From Nocardiopsis mwathae (GTDB lineage: Bacteria > Actinomycetota > Actinomycetes > Streptosporangiales > Streptosporangiaceae): a stretch of DNA of 64,000 nucleotides. The position numbers were made by a program, and so were the translations under genes. The stretch lies in the NCBI RefSeq assembly GCF_014201195.1, contig NZ_JACHDS010000001.1, positions 434,001 to 498,000 on the forward strand, written 5' to 3'. The notes under the pieces are model-generated. The model had not been told where the DNA came from. It was given only the letters and a program-made list of their open reading frames with translations, and did no database searches. Within the stretch, counting starts at the first letter, position 1. Each line of letters starts with the position of its first letter. Positions 1-12,400 of this stretch are shown piece by piece.

Positions 1-1
1 G

Positions 2-3000
2 GCCGGCGTCGCCGGGGTCATCAAGATGGTCATGGCGATGCGGCACGGAGTTCTTCCCAAGACGCTGCACGTTGATCGGCCGTCGCCGCAGGTGGACTGG
101 TCGGTGGGCGCGGTGGAGCCGCTGACCGGGGCGCGGCCGTGGCCCGAGGTCGACCGGCCGCGCCGCGCCGCCGTGTCGTCCTTCGGGATCAGCGGCACCA
201 ACGCCCACGTCATCCTGGAGGCCGCGGCGGAGGCGCCGACCGAGGCCGTCGATACGGCCGACGCCGCGGTGTCCACCCCGGTCGTGCCGTGGGTGCTGTC
301 GGCGAGGACCCCCGACGCCCTGCGCGCCCAGGCCGAGCGGCTGCGGGCGCACGTCGCCGACCGGGCCGAGGAGACGGCGCTGGACGTCGGGTACGCGCTG
401 GCCACGACGCGTGCGTCGATGAAGCACCGGGCGGTCGTCGTCGGTGCGGACCGCGAGGAGCTGCTGCGCGGGCTGGACGCGGTCGCGGCGGAGACGGCGG
501 CTCCGGGGGTCGTGCGGGGGACGGTGCGCCGGGGGAAGACCGCGTTCCTGTTCTCCGGTCAGGGCGCTCAGCGGCTGGGGATGGGCCGGGAGTTGTATGC
601 GGCGTTCCCGGTGTTCGCCGAGGCGTTCGACGCGGTCTGCGCCGAGCTCGACAAGCACCCGGACCGCCCCCTCAAAGACATCGCCTGGGCCGAAGAAGAC
701 TCCGCCGATGCCGGTCTGCTGAACCAGACCGCTTACACGCAGACGGCGCTGTTCGCGATCGAGGTGGCGCTGTTCCGTTTGGTGGAGTCGTGGGGGATCA
801 GGCCTGACTTCCTGGCCGGGCACTCGATCGGTGAGCTGGCCGCCGCGCATGTCGCCGGGGTGCTGTCGCTGGACGACGCGTGCGCTCTGGTGGCGGCGCG
901 CGGACGGTTGATGCAGGCGCTGCCGTCCGGCGGCGCCATGGTCGCCATCCAGGCCACCGAGGAGGAGATCGCCCCGGCCCTGGCGGGTCTGGAGGACAAG
1001 GTCAGCATTGCCGCGGTCAACGGCCCATCGTCGGTCGTCATCGCCGGTGCCGAGGACGTGGCCGAGGAGATCGGCGCGAAGTTCGCGGCGATGGGCCGCA
1101 AGACCCGCCGCCTGACGGTCTCGCACGCCTTCCACTCTCCGCTGATGGAGCCGATGCTGGCGGAGTTCCGGTCGGTCGCTGAAGGCCTCACCTACAACCC
1201 CCCGTCGATCCCGCTGGTCTCCAACGTGACCGGTTCGCTCTCCTCTGCCGTTGATCTCGGGGATATCGGGGGAAAAACCGGCGCTGATACCCCGATATCT
1301 CCGAGATCAACGGGGGATGTGGGGTCGGCGGAGTACTGGGTGGATCACGTCCGCCACGCCGTCCGGTTCGCCGACGGGGTGCGTGCGCTGGAAGCAGAGG
1401 GCGTGGCGCGCTTTCTGGAGCTGGGGCCCGACGGTGTCCTTACGGGGATGGCCCAGGGGTGCGTGGAGTCCGCCGACGCCCTGCTGGTCCCGGCCGCCCG
1501 GAAGGACCGGGGCGAGGTGACGGCGCTCTTCACCGCCGTCGGCGCGCTGCACGCCGACGGCGCGTCCGTGGACTGGGACGCGGTCTTCGCGGGGCGCGGC
1601 GCCAAGCGCGTCGATCTGCCCACCTACGCCTTCCAGCGGCGGCGGTTCTGGCTGGAGGACCCGTCGCTGGGCGGCGACCCAGCCGGGCTGGGGCTCGAAG
1701 CGGCCGACCACCCGCTGCTCGGTGCGGTGGTCGCGGCCTCGGAGGACGGCGGCGAGACGGTGCTGACGGGCCGCCTGTCCGCGGACTCTCCGGCGTGGCT
1801 CGGCGACCACCTCATCGCCGAGACGGTGCTGTTCCCCGGCACGGGGTTCGTCGAGCTGGCGGTCCGCGCCGGCGACGAGGTCGGGTGCGGGGTGGTGGAG
1901 GAGCTGACGCTGGAGGCGCCGCTCGCGCTGCCCGACAGCGGGGGAGTGGCGGTCCGCGTCGTCGTGGGCGGACCGGGCGAGGGCGGGGCGCGGGCGATCC
2001 ACATCTACGCGCGGGCCGAGGGCGCCGCGCCGAGTGAATCGTGGACGCGCCACGCGGTCGGCACGCTGGCCCCGAACACCGCCCCCGCATCGGATGACGT
2101 GCTCGGGGTGTGGCCGCCGCAGGGCGCCACCGCCATCGACCTCGACGGTTTCTACCCCCGGCTGGCCGAGCGGAGCCTGACCTACGGGCCGGTGTTCCAG
2201 GGGCTCAGGGCGGCGTGGCGGCGCGGGGACGAGGTTCTGGCCGAGGTCGCCCTCCCCGAAGGGGCCGAGGGCGAGGCGGCCCGGTTCGGCCTGCATCCGG
2301 CCGTGCTCGACGCGGCCCTGCACACCATCTCCTTCATGGAAGGGAACGAGGAGCGGCCGCTGCTGCCGGTGGCGTGGAACGGCGTCGCCCTGCACGCGGC
2401 GGGGGCGGGATCGATCCGCGTGCGGCTGCGGCCGACCGGGGACGACATCGTCGCCCTGGACATCGCCGATGCGTCGGGCGGCTCGGTGGCGTCGGTGGAA
2501 TCGCTGGTCCTGCGGCCGCTCGCGCTCGACGCGCTGGAGGCTGCGGTCGGGGGGTACCAGGAGTCGCTGTTCCGCGTGGAGTGGGCGCCTGCGGCGGTGG
2601 GCGGGTCGACGCCGCCGAGCTGCGCGGTCCTCGGCGGCGACCCGTTCGGCGTCGTGGGTGCGGATGACGTTCCCGCCTTCGACGACCTGGACGTGCTCGG
2701 CGCGGCCATCGACGCGGGTGCCGACCGGCCCGAGGCGGTGCTCTACCCGTTCGACGCGAGTGCCGGGGCGGACCCGGCCGCCATCCGCGCGGCGGTGTCG
2801 TCGGTGCTTCGGGACGCCCAGTCGTGGCTGGGCGACCCGCGCTTCGCCGGGTCCCGGCTCGTCCTGCTGACGCGCGGCGCGGTCGCCGTCGGTGATGGGG
2901 AGGACGTCGCCGACCTGGCCGGGGCCGCGGCGCGCGGCCTGGTGCGGTCCGCTCTCGCCGAGAACCCGGACCGGTTCGGTCTGCTGGACATCGATGGTGC

Positions 3001-5230
3001 GGTTTCGGATCCCGCCGCGCTTCCTCTCGCTGTCGGCGTCGGTGAAGCGGAGGTCGCGGTGCGCGGCGGCGAGGTTCGCGTGCCGCGCCTCGCGCGGGTA
3101 CCGGCGGTCGGCGAATCCGAGGTGCGGCCCTTCGGCTCCACGGCCGACGGGACGGTGCTGGTCACCGGTGGCACTGGTGGCCTGGGCGCTCTCGTGGCCG
3201 AACACCTGGTGCGGGAGCACGGGGTGCGGCACCTGCTGCTGACCAGCCGCCGGGGCATGGACGCGCCGGGGGCGGCCGAGCTCGTGGACAGGCTGACCGG
3301 GCTCGGGGCCGAGGCGGAGGTCGCGGCCTGCGACGTGTCCGACCGGGAGGCCCTCGCCGCCGTCCTGGGCATGATCCCGGCCGATCGGCCCCTGGCGGGG
3401 GTCGTCCACACGGCCGGGGTGCTGGACGACGGCGTTGTCCCGTCGCTCACTCCCGAGCGCATGGACACGGTGCTGCGTCCCAAGGTCGATGCGGCCTGGC
3501 ACTTGCACGAGCTGACCCGGGACCGCGACCTGTCGGCGTTCGTGCTGTTCTCCTCGGCCGCCGGAGTTCTCGGCAGCCCGGGGCAGGGCAACTACGCGGC
3601 CGCCAACTCCTTCGCCGACGCGCTGGCCGCGCACCGCCGGGCGCAGGGGCTGGTCGGCCAGTCCCTCGCCTGGGGACTGTGGGCGCGGTCCAGCGGGATG
3701 ACGGGGACACTCGACGACGCCGACCGCTCCCGGATCGCGCAGGGGGGCGTGCTTCCGCTCTCCGACGAGGAGGGCCTGGAACTCCTCGACGCGGCTGCCG
3801 TGTCCGGAGGGGCGCTCCTCGTCCCGATGGGCGTCGATCTCACGGCTGTGGGCGCGGCGGGAAATGGCCTTCCGGACCTCTTCCGAGGCCTGGTGCGGAC
3901 ACCGGCGCGGCGATCGGCGAGTGGCACACGGGCCGGCGCGGGGGCGCTGCGCAAGCAGCTCGCCGACCTCGCCGAGGAGGAGCGTGAAGGCGCGCTGCTG
4001 GAGGCGGTGCGCGGGTACGCGGCCACCGTGCTCGGGCACGGCGGCGCCGAGGACGTCGACCCGGACCGCGACTTCCTGGAGTCCGGCTTCGACTCGCTCA
4101 CCGCGATGGAGCTGCGCAACCGGCTCAACGCCGCCCTCGGACTGAGCCTGTCGCCGATGGTGGTCTTCGACAGTAAGAACCCGGCGGATCTCGCCCGTTA
4201 TGTTCTCGGTGAGCTAGCGGCGCAGCTGGACGGCGCCGTGAACGGTGGCGCGGCGTCGGCGGACTCGGCGATGTCGGGCGACGATCGGTCGGACACCCTG
4301 CACGACCTGTTCCAGAGCGCCGTGACCTCGGGCCACATGCAGAAGGGGTTGTCCCTGCTGCGTGCGGTCGCCGACATCCGGCCGGAGTTCGAGACGCCGG
4401 ACCAGCTGGAGGAGCCGATCAGGGCGGTGCGGTTGGCCGACGGGTCGAAGCGGCCCCGGCTGATCTGCCTGGCCACGCCCATGGCGACCGGTGGCGTGCA
4501 CCAGTTCGCGCGGCTGGTTCCGCCGTTCCGCGGGGAGCGCCCGGTGGCGGCCCTGCCGCTGCCGGGCTTCGGGCGCGGGGAGCCGTTGCCGACATCGCTC
4601 GACGGCGTGCTCGCGGCGATCGCGGACAGCGTGCTGGACGCGGCCGAGGGAGAGCCCTACGTGCTGCTCGGCTACTCGTCGGGCGGCCTGGTGGCCCAAG
4701 CCCTCACCGCCCGCCTGGAGGACCTGGGCAAGCGGCGGCCGGAGGCGGTCGTCATGCTCGACACCTACCAGGTGGACGACTCCGGGAAGGCCGACCTGTT
4801 CGAGGACCTGATCGGGGGCCTGTACACGAAGGAGTCGAACTTCGGGCGCTTCGACAGCGCGCGCCTGTCCGGGATGATCCGCTACATCGACCTGCTGCTC
4901 GGCGACTTCACGGCCCGGAGCATCGAGACGCCGATCCTGTTCGTCGGCGCGAGCGAGTGGTTCAGCGACGCGAAGCCGAACGAGCGAGCGGAGCCGTCGA
5001 TGCCGTTCGCCGACGGCCGGTTCGCGTCGGCGGTGGAGTCGAGTGAGGAGGCCGGGCGCGTAGAAAGCACTGCTGCGGCGGAGGCGGCGGACGGCGAGGA
5101 CTGGCAGGCGACGTGGGACGGAGCCGCGGCCACGGTGCGCGTGCCGGGCAACCACTTCACCATCGTCGAGCAGGACGCGGTGACGACCGCCCACGCCATC
5201 GAAGAATGGCTCGCGACCCTCGACATCTGA
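2..5230 (+). CDS. Type I PKS module, 5' truncated: (KS)-AT-DH-KR-ACP-TE
   Basis: The reading frame is open from base 2, where it encodes the end of a ketosynthase ([14 protein letters not shown], then GTNAHVILE near 190), so the gene starts upstream of the window. The AT spans about 540-1480: GQGAQ, active serine in GHSIGE and HAFH, which in this family predicts malonyl-CoA. DH is at about 1700-2560 with HxxxExxxxP (Glu where Gly is usual) and the [10 protein letters not shown] aspartate. The structural KR half follows, then the NADPH-binding KR from about 3150 ([19 protein letters not shown]-type). ACP serine codon is 4094-4096 (FDSL). The TE, about 4440-5230, has GYSSGG, MLDTY and GNHF, a full Ser-Asp-His set. 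Two repeats interrupt it in frame: a 22-codon palindrome in the AT (1248-1313) and an element of about 35 codons in the TE (4965-5070). There is no ER. Likely a chain-terminating module of the macrolactam PKS. Confidence 0.95.
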   Translation, partial: AGVAGVIKMVMAMRHGVLPKTLHVDRPSPQVDWSVGAVEPLTGARPWPEVDRPRRAAVSSFGISGTNAHVILEAAAEAPTEAVDTADAAVSTPVVPWVLSARTPDALRAQAERLRAHVADRAEETALDVGYALATTRASMKHRAVVVGADREELLRGLDAVAAETAAPGVVRGTVRRGKTAFLFSGQGAQRLGMGRELYAAFPVFAEAFDAVCAELDKHPDRPLKDIAWAEEDSADAGLLNQTAYTQTALFAIEVALFRLVESWGIRPDFLAGHSIGELAAAHVAGVLSLDDACALVAARGRLMQALPSGGAMVAIQATEEEIAPALAGLEDKVSIAAVNGPSSVVIAGAEDVAEEIGAKFAAMGRKTRRLTVSHAFHSPLMEPMLAEFRSVAEGLTYNPPSIPLVSNVTGSLSSAVDLGDIGGKTGADTPISPRSTGDVGSAEYWVDHVRHAVRFADGVRALEAEGVARFLELGPDGVLTGMAQGCVESADALLVPAARKDRGEVTALFTAVGALHADGASVDWDAVFAGRGAKRVDLPTYAFQRRRFWLEDPSLGGDPAGLGLEAADHPLLGAVVAASEDGGETVLTGRLSADSPAWLGDHLIAETVLFPGTGFVELAVRAGDEVGCGVVEELTLEAPLALPDSGGVAVRVVVGGPGEGGARAIHIYARAEGAAPSESWTRHAVGTLAPNTAPASDDVLGVWPPQGATAIDLDGFYPRLAERSLTYGPVFQGLRAAWRRGDEVLAEVALPEGAEGEAARFGLHPAVLDAALHTISFMEGNEERPLLPVAWNGVALHAAGAGSIRVRLRPTGDDIVALDIADASGGSVASVESLVLRPLALDALEAAVGGYQESLFRVEWAPAAVGGSTPPSCAVLGGDPFGVVGADDVPAFDDLDVLGAAIDAGADRPEAVLYPFDASAGADPAAIRAAVSSVLRDAQSWLGDPRFAGSRLVLLTRGAVAVGDGEDVADLAGAAARGLVRSALAENPDRFGLLDIDGAVSDPAALPLAVGVGEAEVAVRGGEVRVPRLARVPAVGESEVRPFGSTADGTVLVTGGTGGLGALVAEHLVREHGVRHLLLTSRRGMDAPGAAELVDRLTGLGAEAEVAACDVSDREALAAVLGMIPADRPLAGVVHTAGVLDDGVVPSLTPERMDTVLRPKVDAAWHLHELTRDRDLSAFVLFSSAAGVLGSPGQGNYAAANSFADALAAHRRAQGLVGQSLAWGLWARSSGMTGTLDDADRSRIAQGGVLPLSDEEGLELLDAAAVSGGALLVPMGVDLTAVGAAGNGLPDLFRGLVRTPARRSASGTRAGAGALRKQLADLAEEEREGALLEAVRGYAATVLGHGGAEDVDPDRDFLESGFDSLTAMELRNRLNAALGLSLSPMVVFDSKNPADLARYVLGELAAQLDGAVNGGAASADSAMSGDDRSDTLHDLFQSAVTSGHMQKGLSLLRAVADIRPEFETPDQLEEPIRAVRLADGSKRPRLICLATPMATGGVHQFARLVPPFRGERPVAALPLPGFGRGEPLPTSLDGVLAAIADSVLDAAEGEPYVLLGYSSGGLVAQALTARLEDLGKRRPEAVVMLDTYQVDDSGKADLFEDLIGGLYTKESNFGRFDSARLSGMIRYIDLLLGDFTARSIETPILFVGASEWFSDAKPNERAEPSMPFADGRFASAVESSEEAGRVESTAAAEAADGEDWQATWDGAAATVRVPGNHFTIVEQDAVTTAHAIEEWLATLDI
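1248..1313. repeat. Family A palindrome, in frame inside AT domain (copy A1)
   Basis: A 66 nt inverted repeat: 24 nt arms (1248-1271 and 1290-1313) that match at 23 of 24 positions around an 18 nt loop. It is read in frame as 22 codons (core [13 protein letters not shown], then PISPRS). The AT of the PKS at 41945 has about 12 residues between VSNVTG and YW, while this AT has 33, so the palindrome accounts for the extra length. Copies at the same place occur at 33208 and 38557; related hairpins lie between genes at 5253, 22963 and 61136. Confidence 0.9.
4965..5070 (+). repeat. Family B dispersed element, in frame inside TE domain (copy B1)
   Basis: About 105 nt that match 9681-9778 (opposite orientation), 19746-19842, 19850-19946 and, for its second half, 45785-45843. 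GAACGAGCGAGCGGAGCCGT is shared exactly with the reverse complement of the 9.7 kb copy, and GCGTCGGCGGTGGA with the 19.7 and 45.8 kb copies. It is translated as [15 protein letters not shown], then ASAVESSEE, between the TE aspartate and histidine regions. The TE of the PKS at 6491 has no such segment. Ends are approximate. Confidence 0.8.
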
Positions 5231-5252
5231 TACCGCTTCCACCCCACCTCCT

Positions 5253-5318
5253 CCGATGATCTCGGGGACGGCGACGTAATACCGGCGGGTATTCGGTCGA
5301 CGGGCCCGAGATCAACGG
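5253..5318. repeat. Family A hairpin downstream of the first PKS gene (copy A4)
   Basis: Outer arms CCGATGATCTCGGG (5253-5266) and CCCGAGATCAACGG (5305-5318) pair at 13 of 14 positions. An inner AATACC/GGTATT stem sits in the loop. The outer arms are almost those of copy A1. It lies 22 nt after the PKS stop and 4 nt from the stop of the convergent minus-strand gene, so it could act as a two-way terminator, though there is no T tract. Confidence 0.8.
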
Positions 5319-5322
5319 GGGA

Positions 5323-5697
5323 TCAGGGGTGCCCCCACCCGTTGGCGAGCCGCCGCATGTAGGGCCGGATGAGGGCGGGCTGGACGGAGTCGTGGCGCTT
5401 GTTCCAGCAGCCGATGGGTTCGCCGGGGTAGGCGAAGATGAAGGTATGGCGGACCGGGAGGAGTGTCCAGCCCTTCCGCAGTCCCCTGGTGTGGTCGCTC
5501 AGCCAGGCGCCGAACAGCTCTTCGGCATGACTGGACTCCCGTGCCCAGAGGAACATCGGCGGGCGGCGTCGGCCGCGACGCTCGTCGGACAGGATGAGGA
5601 GCAGCACCGCCGCCACGATGTCGGCCAGGCGCCCCAGCACTCCCCGCCGGGGTTTGGCGTGCCGGGCGTGGTAGGTCGGAATCCTTGCGGCGATCAC
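5323..5697 (-). CDS. Hypothetical protein (124 aa)
   Basis: I do not recognise this protein. It is supported as real coding sequence by strongly GC-biased third positions throughout, an aromatic-rich soluble C-terminal half (MFLWARESSHAEELFGAWL, GWTLLPVRHTFIFAYPGEP), and a GTG start at 5697 preceded by GAGGTGAGAA, a good ribosome site. The GTG overlaps the stop of the upstream reading frame by four bases (GTGA), the usual sign of translational coupling, so it was probably the second gene of an operon with the ATPase fragment described next. Residues about 24-37 (LADIVAAVLLLILS) form one hydrophobic stretch, possibly a membrane segment. It sits inverted between two PKS genes and is unlikely to take part in polyketide assembly. 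Confidence 0.6.
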   Translation of the reverse strand: MIAARIPTYHARHAKPRRGVLGRLADIVAAVLLLILSDERRGRRRPPMFLWARESSHAEELFGAWLSDHTRGLRKGWTLLPVRHTFIFAYPGEPIGCWNKRHDSVQPALIRPYMRRLANGWGHP

Positions 5698-5972
5698 TTC
5701 TCACCTCGTGGGAATGAAGGGCGGCAGGCCGTCGGGGCCTGTCCGACGGTGGAGGCGGCCCGGACACCGGTCCCCAGGTCGTGTCCGGGGACGGTGCGGT
5801 CGTGGCCCCATGCGTCCGCCAGCGCTTCGACGAGCAGGAGCCCGCGCTGACCCTCGGTAGTCAACCAGTCATCAGGGGACCTGTGTGCAGGAATCGTGGG
5901 AATGAGTCCGCTTCCGTCCTCGTCGACCTTCGGATCCCGCCGGGCGCCGCAGGGGCTCGTGCGGCTCTGTGG
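5694..5972 (-). pseudogene. 3' fragment of an RsbW-type HATPase (anti-sigma-like) gene
   Basis: On the minus strand the frame ending with TGA at 5696-5694 encodes IPTIPAHRSPDDWLTTEGQ followed by RGLLLVEALADAWGHD. The RGLLLVEALADxWG block is the glycine-rich ATP-lid end of the small actinobacterial HATPase_c proteins related to RsbW anti-sigma factors. The frame is closed upstream by a stop at 5973-5975 and has no plausible start. I could not find the N-terminal half (ELVTNAV-type motif) in any frame further upstream. It therefore looks like a decayed or truncated gene whose 3' end still couples to the small gene at 5697. The match is from motif recall, not a search. Confidence 0.55.
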
Positions 5973-6490
5973 TCAGGCTCCTTGCCAGGCTCTTCGCCCG
6001 GTACTTTCGTGCTGCCGGGGTTCGAGAACCGCGCCGCTGCGGGCGGTCCATGGAGAGGCGAGGGAAACGCGTCCACGGGGTCGAGGTCGGGGTCCGGGAA
6101 TCCGGGGGGCGGTCCTTCTGTGTTCTGTCATGCGGAATGTTCAGGGTTCAATATGTGAGCGTCGGCCATTTTGTGTTCTTGATCGTTTGTGATTCGACGG
6201 ACGTCGGTCGCAGTGGTGATGGCACCATTGACTTCAGAGTTCATGCTGATGGAGGTGGGTGATCCGGAGGGTGGTAAGTGTGGTGTCATCACCACTGCCC
6301 TTGGTGGTGCGTGCACCAGTGTGATCATCTGTAGGCTCCTGGAAGCCTTGAGTCATGGGATGAATGCTGCCATTTTCAATAGGTGAATATTCCATCACTT
6401 CCGTGGGCCATGATCGCTGTTCTTCTGCGATCTGGTCCTTCTTTATGGTGAGCGCGTTATTTGCTGCCGTGATCACTCTGGATGGTGTGG
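5973..6490. promoter_or_regulatory. Leader and promoter region of the second PKS gene
   Basis: No convincing gene. From about 6120 base composition falls well below the surroundings, as expected for a promoter region. It holds two complementary 10-mers, AGTGGTGATG (from 6212) and CATCACCACT (from 6287). No TAGGGG repeat of the kind seen before four other cluster transcription units was found. Confidence 0.4.
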
Positions 6491-9400
6491 GTGAGTAACG
6501 AACAGAAGCTTCTCGACTACCTCAAGCGGACCACCGCCGACCTGCGCAGTGCGCGGAAGAAGGTCATCGAGGCGGAGCTGCGGGAGCGGGAGCCGATCGC
6601 GATCGTCGGGATGGGCTGCCGGTTTCCCGGCGGGGTGGAGTCGCCCGAGGACCTGTGGCGGGTCGTCGACGAAGGCCGCGACGTCGTCGGTGGCTTCCCC
6701 GAGGACCGGGGGTGGGACCTGGCCGGGCTCTACGACCCCGAACCGGGCAGGCCCGGAAAGTGCTACGTGGACCAGGGCGGCTTCCTCTACGACGCCGGGG
6801 ACTTCGACGCCGACTTCTTCGGCATCAGCCCACGCGAAGCCAAGGACTCCGACCCCCAACAGCGCCTGCTCCTGGAGACGGCCTGGGAGGCGATCGAGAG
6901 TGCCGGCATCGATCCCACGACGCTGAAAGGCACCCCCACCGGCGTGTTCGCCGGGGTCATGCACCACGACTACGGCGTCGGCAACACCGTCGGCAGCATC
7001 GTCTCCGGGCGCATCTCCTACACCCTCGGCCTGCAAGGGCCGGCCGTCTCCCTCGACACCGCCTGCTCGTCCTCACTGGTGGCTCTGCACACCGCCGCGC
7101 AGTCGCTGCGCAGGCAGGAATGCGGCCTCGCCCTCGTCGGCGGTGTCACCGTCATGGCCACCCCCGACGCCTTCCTCTACTTCAGCGAGCAGCGCGGACT
7201 TGCCTCCGACGGCCGCTGCAAGTCCTTCGCCGCGGCCGCGGACGGCACCGGGTGGAGCGAAGGCGTCGGCATGCTCCTGGTCGAACGCCTCTCCGACGCC
7301 GAGAAGAACGGCCACCGCGTCCTCGCCGTCCTCCGGGGCAGCGCGGTCAACCAGGACGGCGCCAGCAGCGGCCTCACCGCGCCGCACGGCCCCTCCCAGA
7401 TCCGGGTGATCGAGCAGGCCCTGGAGGACGCCCGGCTGCCCGCCGAGTACGTCGATGCCGTCGAGGCGCATGGGACCGGTACGACCCTGGGCGACTCGGT
7501 GGAGGCGCAGGCGCTGCTCGCCACCTACGGGAAGGACCGCCCCGCCGACCGGCCCGTGCGGCTCGGGTCGATCAAGTCGAACATGGGCCACGCCCAGGCC
7601 GCCGCCGGTGTCGCCGGGGTGATCAAGATGGTCATGGCGATGCGCCACGACCGGCTGCCCCGGACCCTGCACGTCGACGCGCCCTCGCCGCAGATCGACT
7701 GGTCCGCGGGCGGTGTCGAACTCTTGACCGCCCCGGTCGCCTGGCCGCGCACCGACGAACCGCGCCGCGCGGCCGTCTCCTCGTTCGGAATCAGCGGCAC
7801 CAACGTCCACGTCATCCTGGAGGAGCCCCCGCCCGCCGAAGGCGAACCGAGCCCGACCGACGGCGACGCGCCGGACCCCGCCGCGCCGCTCCCCGTCCCC
7901 TGGGTGCTCTCCGCCACGACCCCCGAAGCCCTGCGTGCCCAGGCCGCCAAACTCCACTCTCACCTGGAGGAGCGGCCCGACCTGCACCCGGTGGACGTCG
8001 GCCACTCCCTGGCCACGACGCGTACCGCCTTCGCCCACCGAGCCGTCGCCGTCGGCAACGGCCGTGACGAACTCATGCGCGGACTCGCCGATCTGGCCCA
8101 CGGCGGCTCCGCCGACAACATCGTCCACGGCACCGGCTCGACCGAAACCCCGCGTGTGGTGTTCGTCTTTCCCGGTCAGGGCTCGCAGTGGGCCGGGATG
8201 GCGGCCGGGCTGCTCGACGCCTCGCCCGTCTTCACCGAACGTATGGGGGAGTGCGCCCGAGCCCTGAAGCCGTTCGTCGACTGGGACCTGTTCGACGTGC
8301 TGCGCGGCCGCCCTGGCGCGCCCACGCTCGCCGCGGTCGACGTCGTGCAGCCGGCGCTGTGGGGGGTGATGGTGTCGCTGGCCGAGTTGTGGCGCGCCCA
8401 CGGGGTCGAGCCCTCGGCGGTGGTCGGACATTCCCAAGGCGAGGTCGCCGCCGCCTGCGTGGCCGGAGCGCTCTCGCTCGACGACGGCGCCCGCGTCGTG
8501 AGCCAGCGCAGCCGCGTCATCGCCGAGCGGCTGGCCGGGAAGGGCGCCATGGCCTCGGTGGTGGCACCGGTCGGCCGGGTCCGCGACCTGGTCGCCGCCT
8601 GGGGCGGACGCATCCAGATCGCCGCGGAGAACGGCCCGAGCTCCGTGGCGATCTGCGGCGAACCTCCCGTGATCGACGAGCTGATCGAACGGCTGACCGG
8701 CGAGGGCATCCGCGCGCGTCGCATCGGCGTCGACTTCGCGTCCCACTCCTCGTTCGTCGAGGACGTCCGCGACGACATGCTCCAGGCGTGCGACCCCGTG
8801 CGCCCCCGGTCATCGGATATCGCCTTCCACTCGACGGTCACCGCGGCACGCCTGGACACGGCAGGCCTCGGCGCCGACTACTGGTACCGCAACCTCCGGT
8901 CCACCGTGCGCTTCGACGAGGCCGTGCGCGGTCTGCTCGACACCGGCGCCGACATCTTCATCGAGGTCAGCCCGCACCCCGTGCTCTCCCTGGGGGTGGA
9001 CCAGGCCATCGAGGCCGCCGGTGCTCCCGCCGCCACGGTGCCGACCCTGCGCCGCGACGACGGCGGCCCGGCCCGGTTCGCGATCTCGCTCGCCGAGGCG
9101 TACGTGCACGGTGTCCCCGTGGACTGGGCCAGGGAGTTCTCGGGAGTCGGCGCCCGGCGCGTGGACCTGCCGACCTACGCGTTCCAGCGCGAACGCTACT
9201 GGGTCGACCCCTCGGGCCCCTGCACCGGCGCCCCGGCGGGCCCCGCCGGCGGCGTCGGCCTGGAGCCGGTGGACCACCCCGTCCTCACCGCCGCGATGCC
9301 CGCGCCCGAGACCGGCGGCGTAGTGCTGGTGGGCCGACTGGCCCGCGCCTCCCACCCCTGGGTGGCCGACCACGCCGTCGCTGACACGGTCCTCTTCCCC

Positions 9401-12400
9401 GGCACCGGCTTCGTCGAGCTGGCGATCCGCGCAGGAGACGAGGCGGGCTGCGGGCGGCTGGACGAACTGACCCTGGAGGCACCGCTCGTCCTCCCCGACC
9501 GGGGAGGCGTCGCGCTCCAGGTCGTGGTCGGCGAGCGGGACGCGGCCGGGGCGCGTTCCGTCGGCATCTACTCGCGCGCCGACGACGGACCATCCCGCGA
9601 GACCCCCTGGACCCGGCACGCCACCGGATCGGTGAGCGAGACGCCGACCGAGAGCGCGGCCGCCGGGCTGAGCGTGCCCCCTGCGCGCTCAGCCTCCTCG
9701 CTCGGCTCCGCCGCCGACGCGGGTGGGCCTGCGGCGGGTGGCGTCGACGGCTCCGCTCGCTCGTTCGACTTCGCCTCGCCGTGGCCCCCGGCCGACGCCA
9801 CCGCACTGGATGTCGCCGACGCCTATGAACGTCTGCGGGCCGACGGGTACGGCTACGGCCCGGTGTTCCAGGGACTGCGTGCGGCATGGCGCCGTGGCGA
9901 CGAGCTGTTCGCCGAAGTCGCCCTGGCCGACGCGGCGCGAGCGGAAGCCGACGGCTTCGGCCTGCACCCCGCCCTCCTCGACGCCGCACTGCACCCCGCC
10001 CTCCTCCCCGGCGACGGCGCCGAAGGCGGACGCGACGGGGTCGGCGACGCCAAGGGCGACGGCGGCGCGACCATGGTCCTCCCCTTCGGCTGGAACGGGG
10101 TCACCCTCCACGCGGTCGGCGCCACCGAACTGCGTGTCCGGCTGGTGACGGCTCCCAGCGGCGGCGGGGAACTGGCCGTGGCCGATACCTCCGGCCGCCC
10201 TGTTCTGACGGTCGACTCGCTGGTCGTGCGCAAGGTCCCGGCCGACCGGCTGATCACGGCCGCCCGGCGGCCACACGAGTCCCTCTACCGGGTGCGCTGG
10301 GAGCCCGCACCGAGTCTGGCGCGTGTCGCATCCTCCCCGCCCTCCCCGGCGGCCCCTCGCGGCCTGGTCGTCCTCGGCCCCGACACGCTCGGCCTCGGCG
10401 GCGGCGCCGAACAACTCGCCGACACCACCGCACTCGCCGCCGCCATCGACAACGGGCGCACCCCGCCCGACCTCGTGGTCACGCGCATCGCGCCCGCGAC
10501 CGGCGACCTGCCGGACGCGGCCCGCACCACCGCCTGCGAAACACTGGACCTGCTGCAGGCCTGGTGCGGCGACGACCGGCTCGCCACCTCCCGCCTGGTC
10601 GTGGTGGCCGGCGGCGCAGCGGTCGCCGGCGCCGACGCGGAGCACACGGACCTCGGCCTGGCCCCGGTGCGGGGCCTCGTCCGCTCGGCGCAGGCCGAGA
10701 ACCCCGGCCGAATCGTGCTGCTCGACCCAGACGACTCCGTCATCCCCGCAGACCTCCTGTGCGCGCTGGCGGAGTCCGGCGAACCCGAGGTCGCACTGCG
10801 CGCCGGGACGCCCTGGGTCCCCCGACTGGCCCGGACCGGCGCGCCCGCCGACCGCCCCGACGCGTGGGACGCCTCCGGCACGGTCCTGATCACGGGCGGA
10901 ACCGGCGGGCTCGGCGCGCTCGTCGCCCAGCACCTGGTCGCCGAACACGGCGTGCGGCACCTGCTGCTGGCCGGCCGCCGCGGCCCCGACGCCCCCGGAG
11001 CGGCCGAACTCCAGGCCGACCTCGTCGCCCGTGGCGCCACCGTCACCATGGCCGCCTGCGACGTCTCCGATCGCGCGGAAGTGGCCCGCCTGCTCGCCGG
11101 GATCCCGGTCGAACGTCCCCTGACCGGGGTGGTGCACACCGCCGGTGTGCTCGACGACGGCGTCATCGGTTCGCTGACCGCCGAGCGTATGGACAAGGTC
11201 ATGCGTCCCAAGGTCGACGCCGCCTGGCACCTGCACGAGTTCACCCACGACCTCGACCTGTCGGCGTTCGTGCTGTTCTCGTCCGCTGCCGGGGTCCTGG
11301 GCAACCCCGGCCAGGGCAATTACGCGGCGGCCAACACCTTCCTCGACGCGCTCGCCGCACACCGCCGCGCCTCCGGGCTGCCCGGCCGGTCGCTGGCCTG
11401 GGGACTGTGGGCGCGAAGCAGCGGGATGACCGACGCGCTCGGCGGCGCCGGCACCTCCAGGATCGCGCGCGGCGGCGTGCTGCCCCTGCGCGACAGCGAA
11501 GGCCTGGAGCTGTTCGACGCCGCCACGACCTCAGACGACGCCGCCTCCGTCCCCATCAGGCTGGACCTGGAATCCCTGTCCGGCAGCGGCGACCTCCCCC
11601 CGCTGTTCCGCGGGCTCGTGCGCCGTCCCTCCCGGCGGATCGTCAGCGGCCGCGCCGACGCCGAGCCACTGCGCGACCGACTCACCGGCGAGCCCCGGGA
11701 GGCGATCGAGGCAGAGGTGCTGGACCTGGTACGGACCCACGTGGCGGCGGTGCTCGGACACGGCGGCCCCGAGGACATCGACCCCGACCGGAACTTCTTC
11801 GAATCGGGCTTCGACTCGCTCACCGTGATGGAGCTCCGCAACGGGTTGAACGCCGCCACCGGGCTGTCCCTGCCGCAAATGGTCGTGTTCGACAACGACA
11901 ACCCCGCCGCACTCGCCCGACAGGTCGCGTACCTCCTGACCGAGGAACTGGACGGCGGAACCGGCGGCGAGCAGCAGAACGACCCCGAGGAGGCGGATGA
12001 CCTGCACGCGCGCCTGCGCGAGGCGGTCCTCTCCGGCGACCCGCAGCGGGGGCTGGCGATGCTCCGCGTTGCAGCGGAGGAGCGGCCGAGGTACGACTCC
12101 CCGGCGGACCTGGACGAACCCCCGGCGCCGGTGCGACTGGCCGAGGGAGCCGGGAACCCGAGGCTGATCTGCGTCAGTACGCCCATGGCGACCGGCGGCG
12201 TCCACCAGTTCACCCGCCTGGTCACCCACCTGCGCGGGGTACGCCACGTGTCGGCGGTCCCGGTACCCGGATTCTCCTCGGGCGAGAGGATCCCCGCCAC
12301 CGGTGCGTGCGCCCTGGAGACCATCGCGCAGAGCGTCCTGCGCGCGGCCGAGGGGCAGCCGTTCGCCCTGCTCGGGTACTCCTCGGGCGGCCTCCTCGCC

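Noticed and set aside
5896-6262. Overlapping plus-strand frames upstream of the second PKS
   Set aside because: Low complexity, irregular codon use, and they run into the AT-richer promoter stretch.
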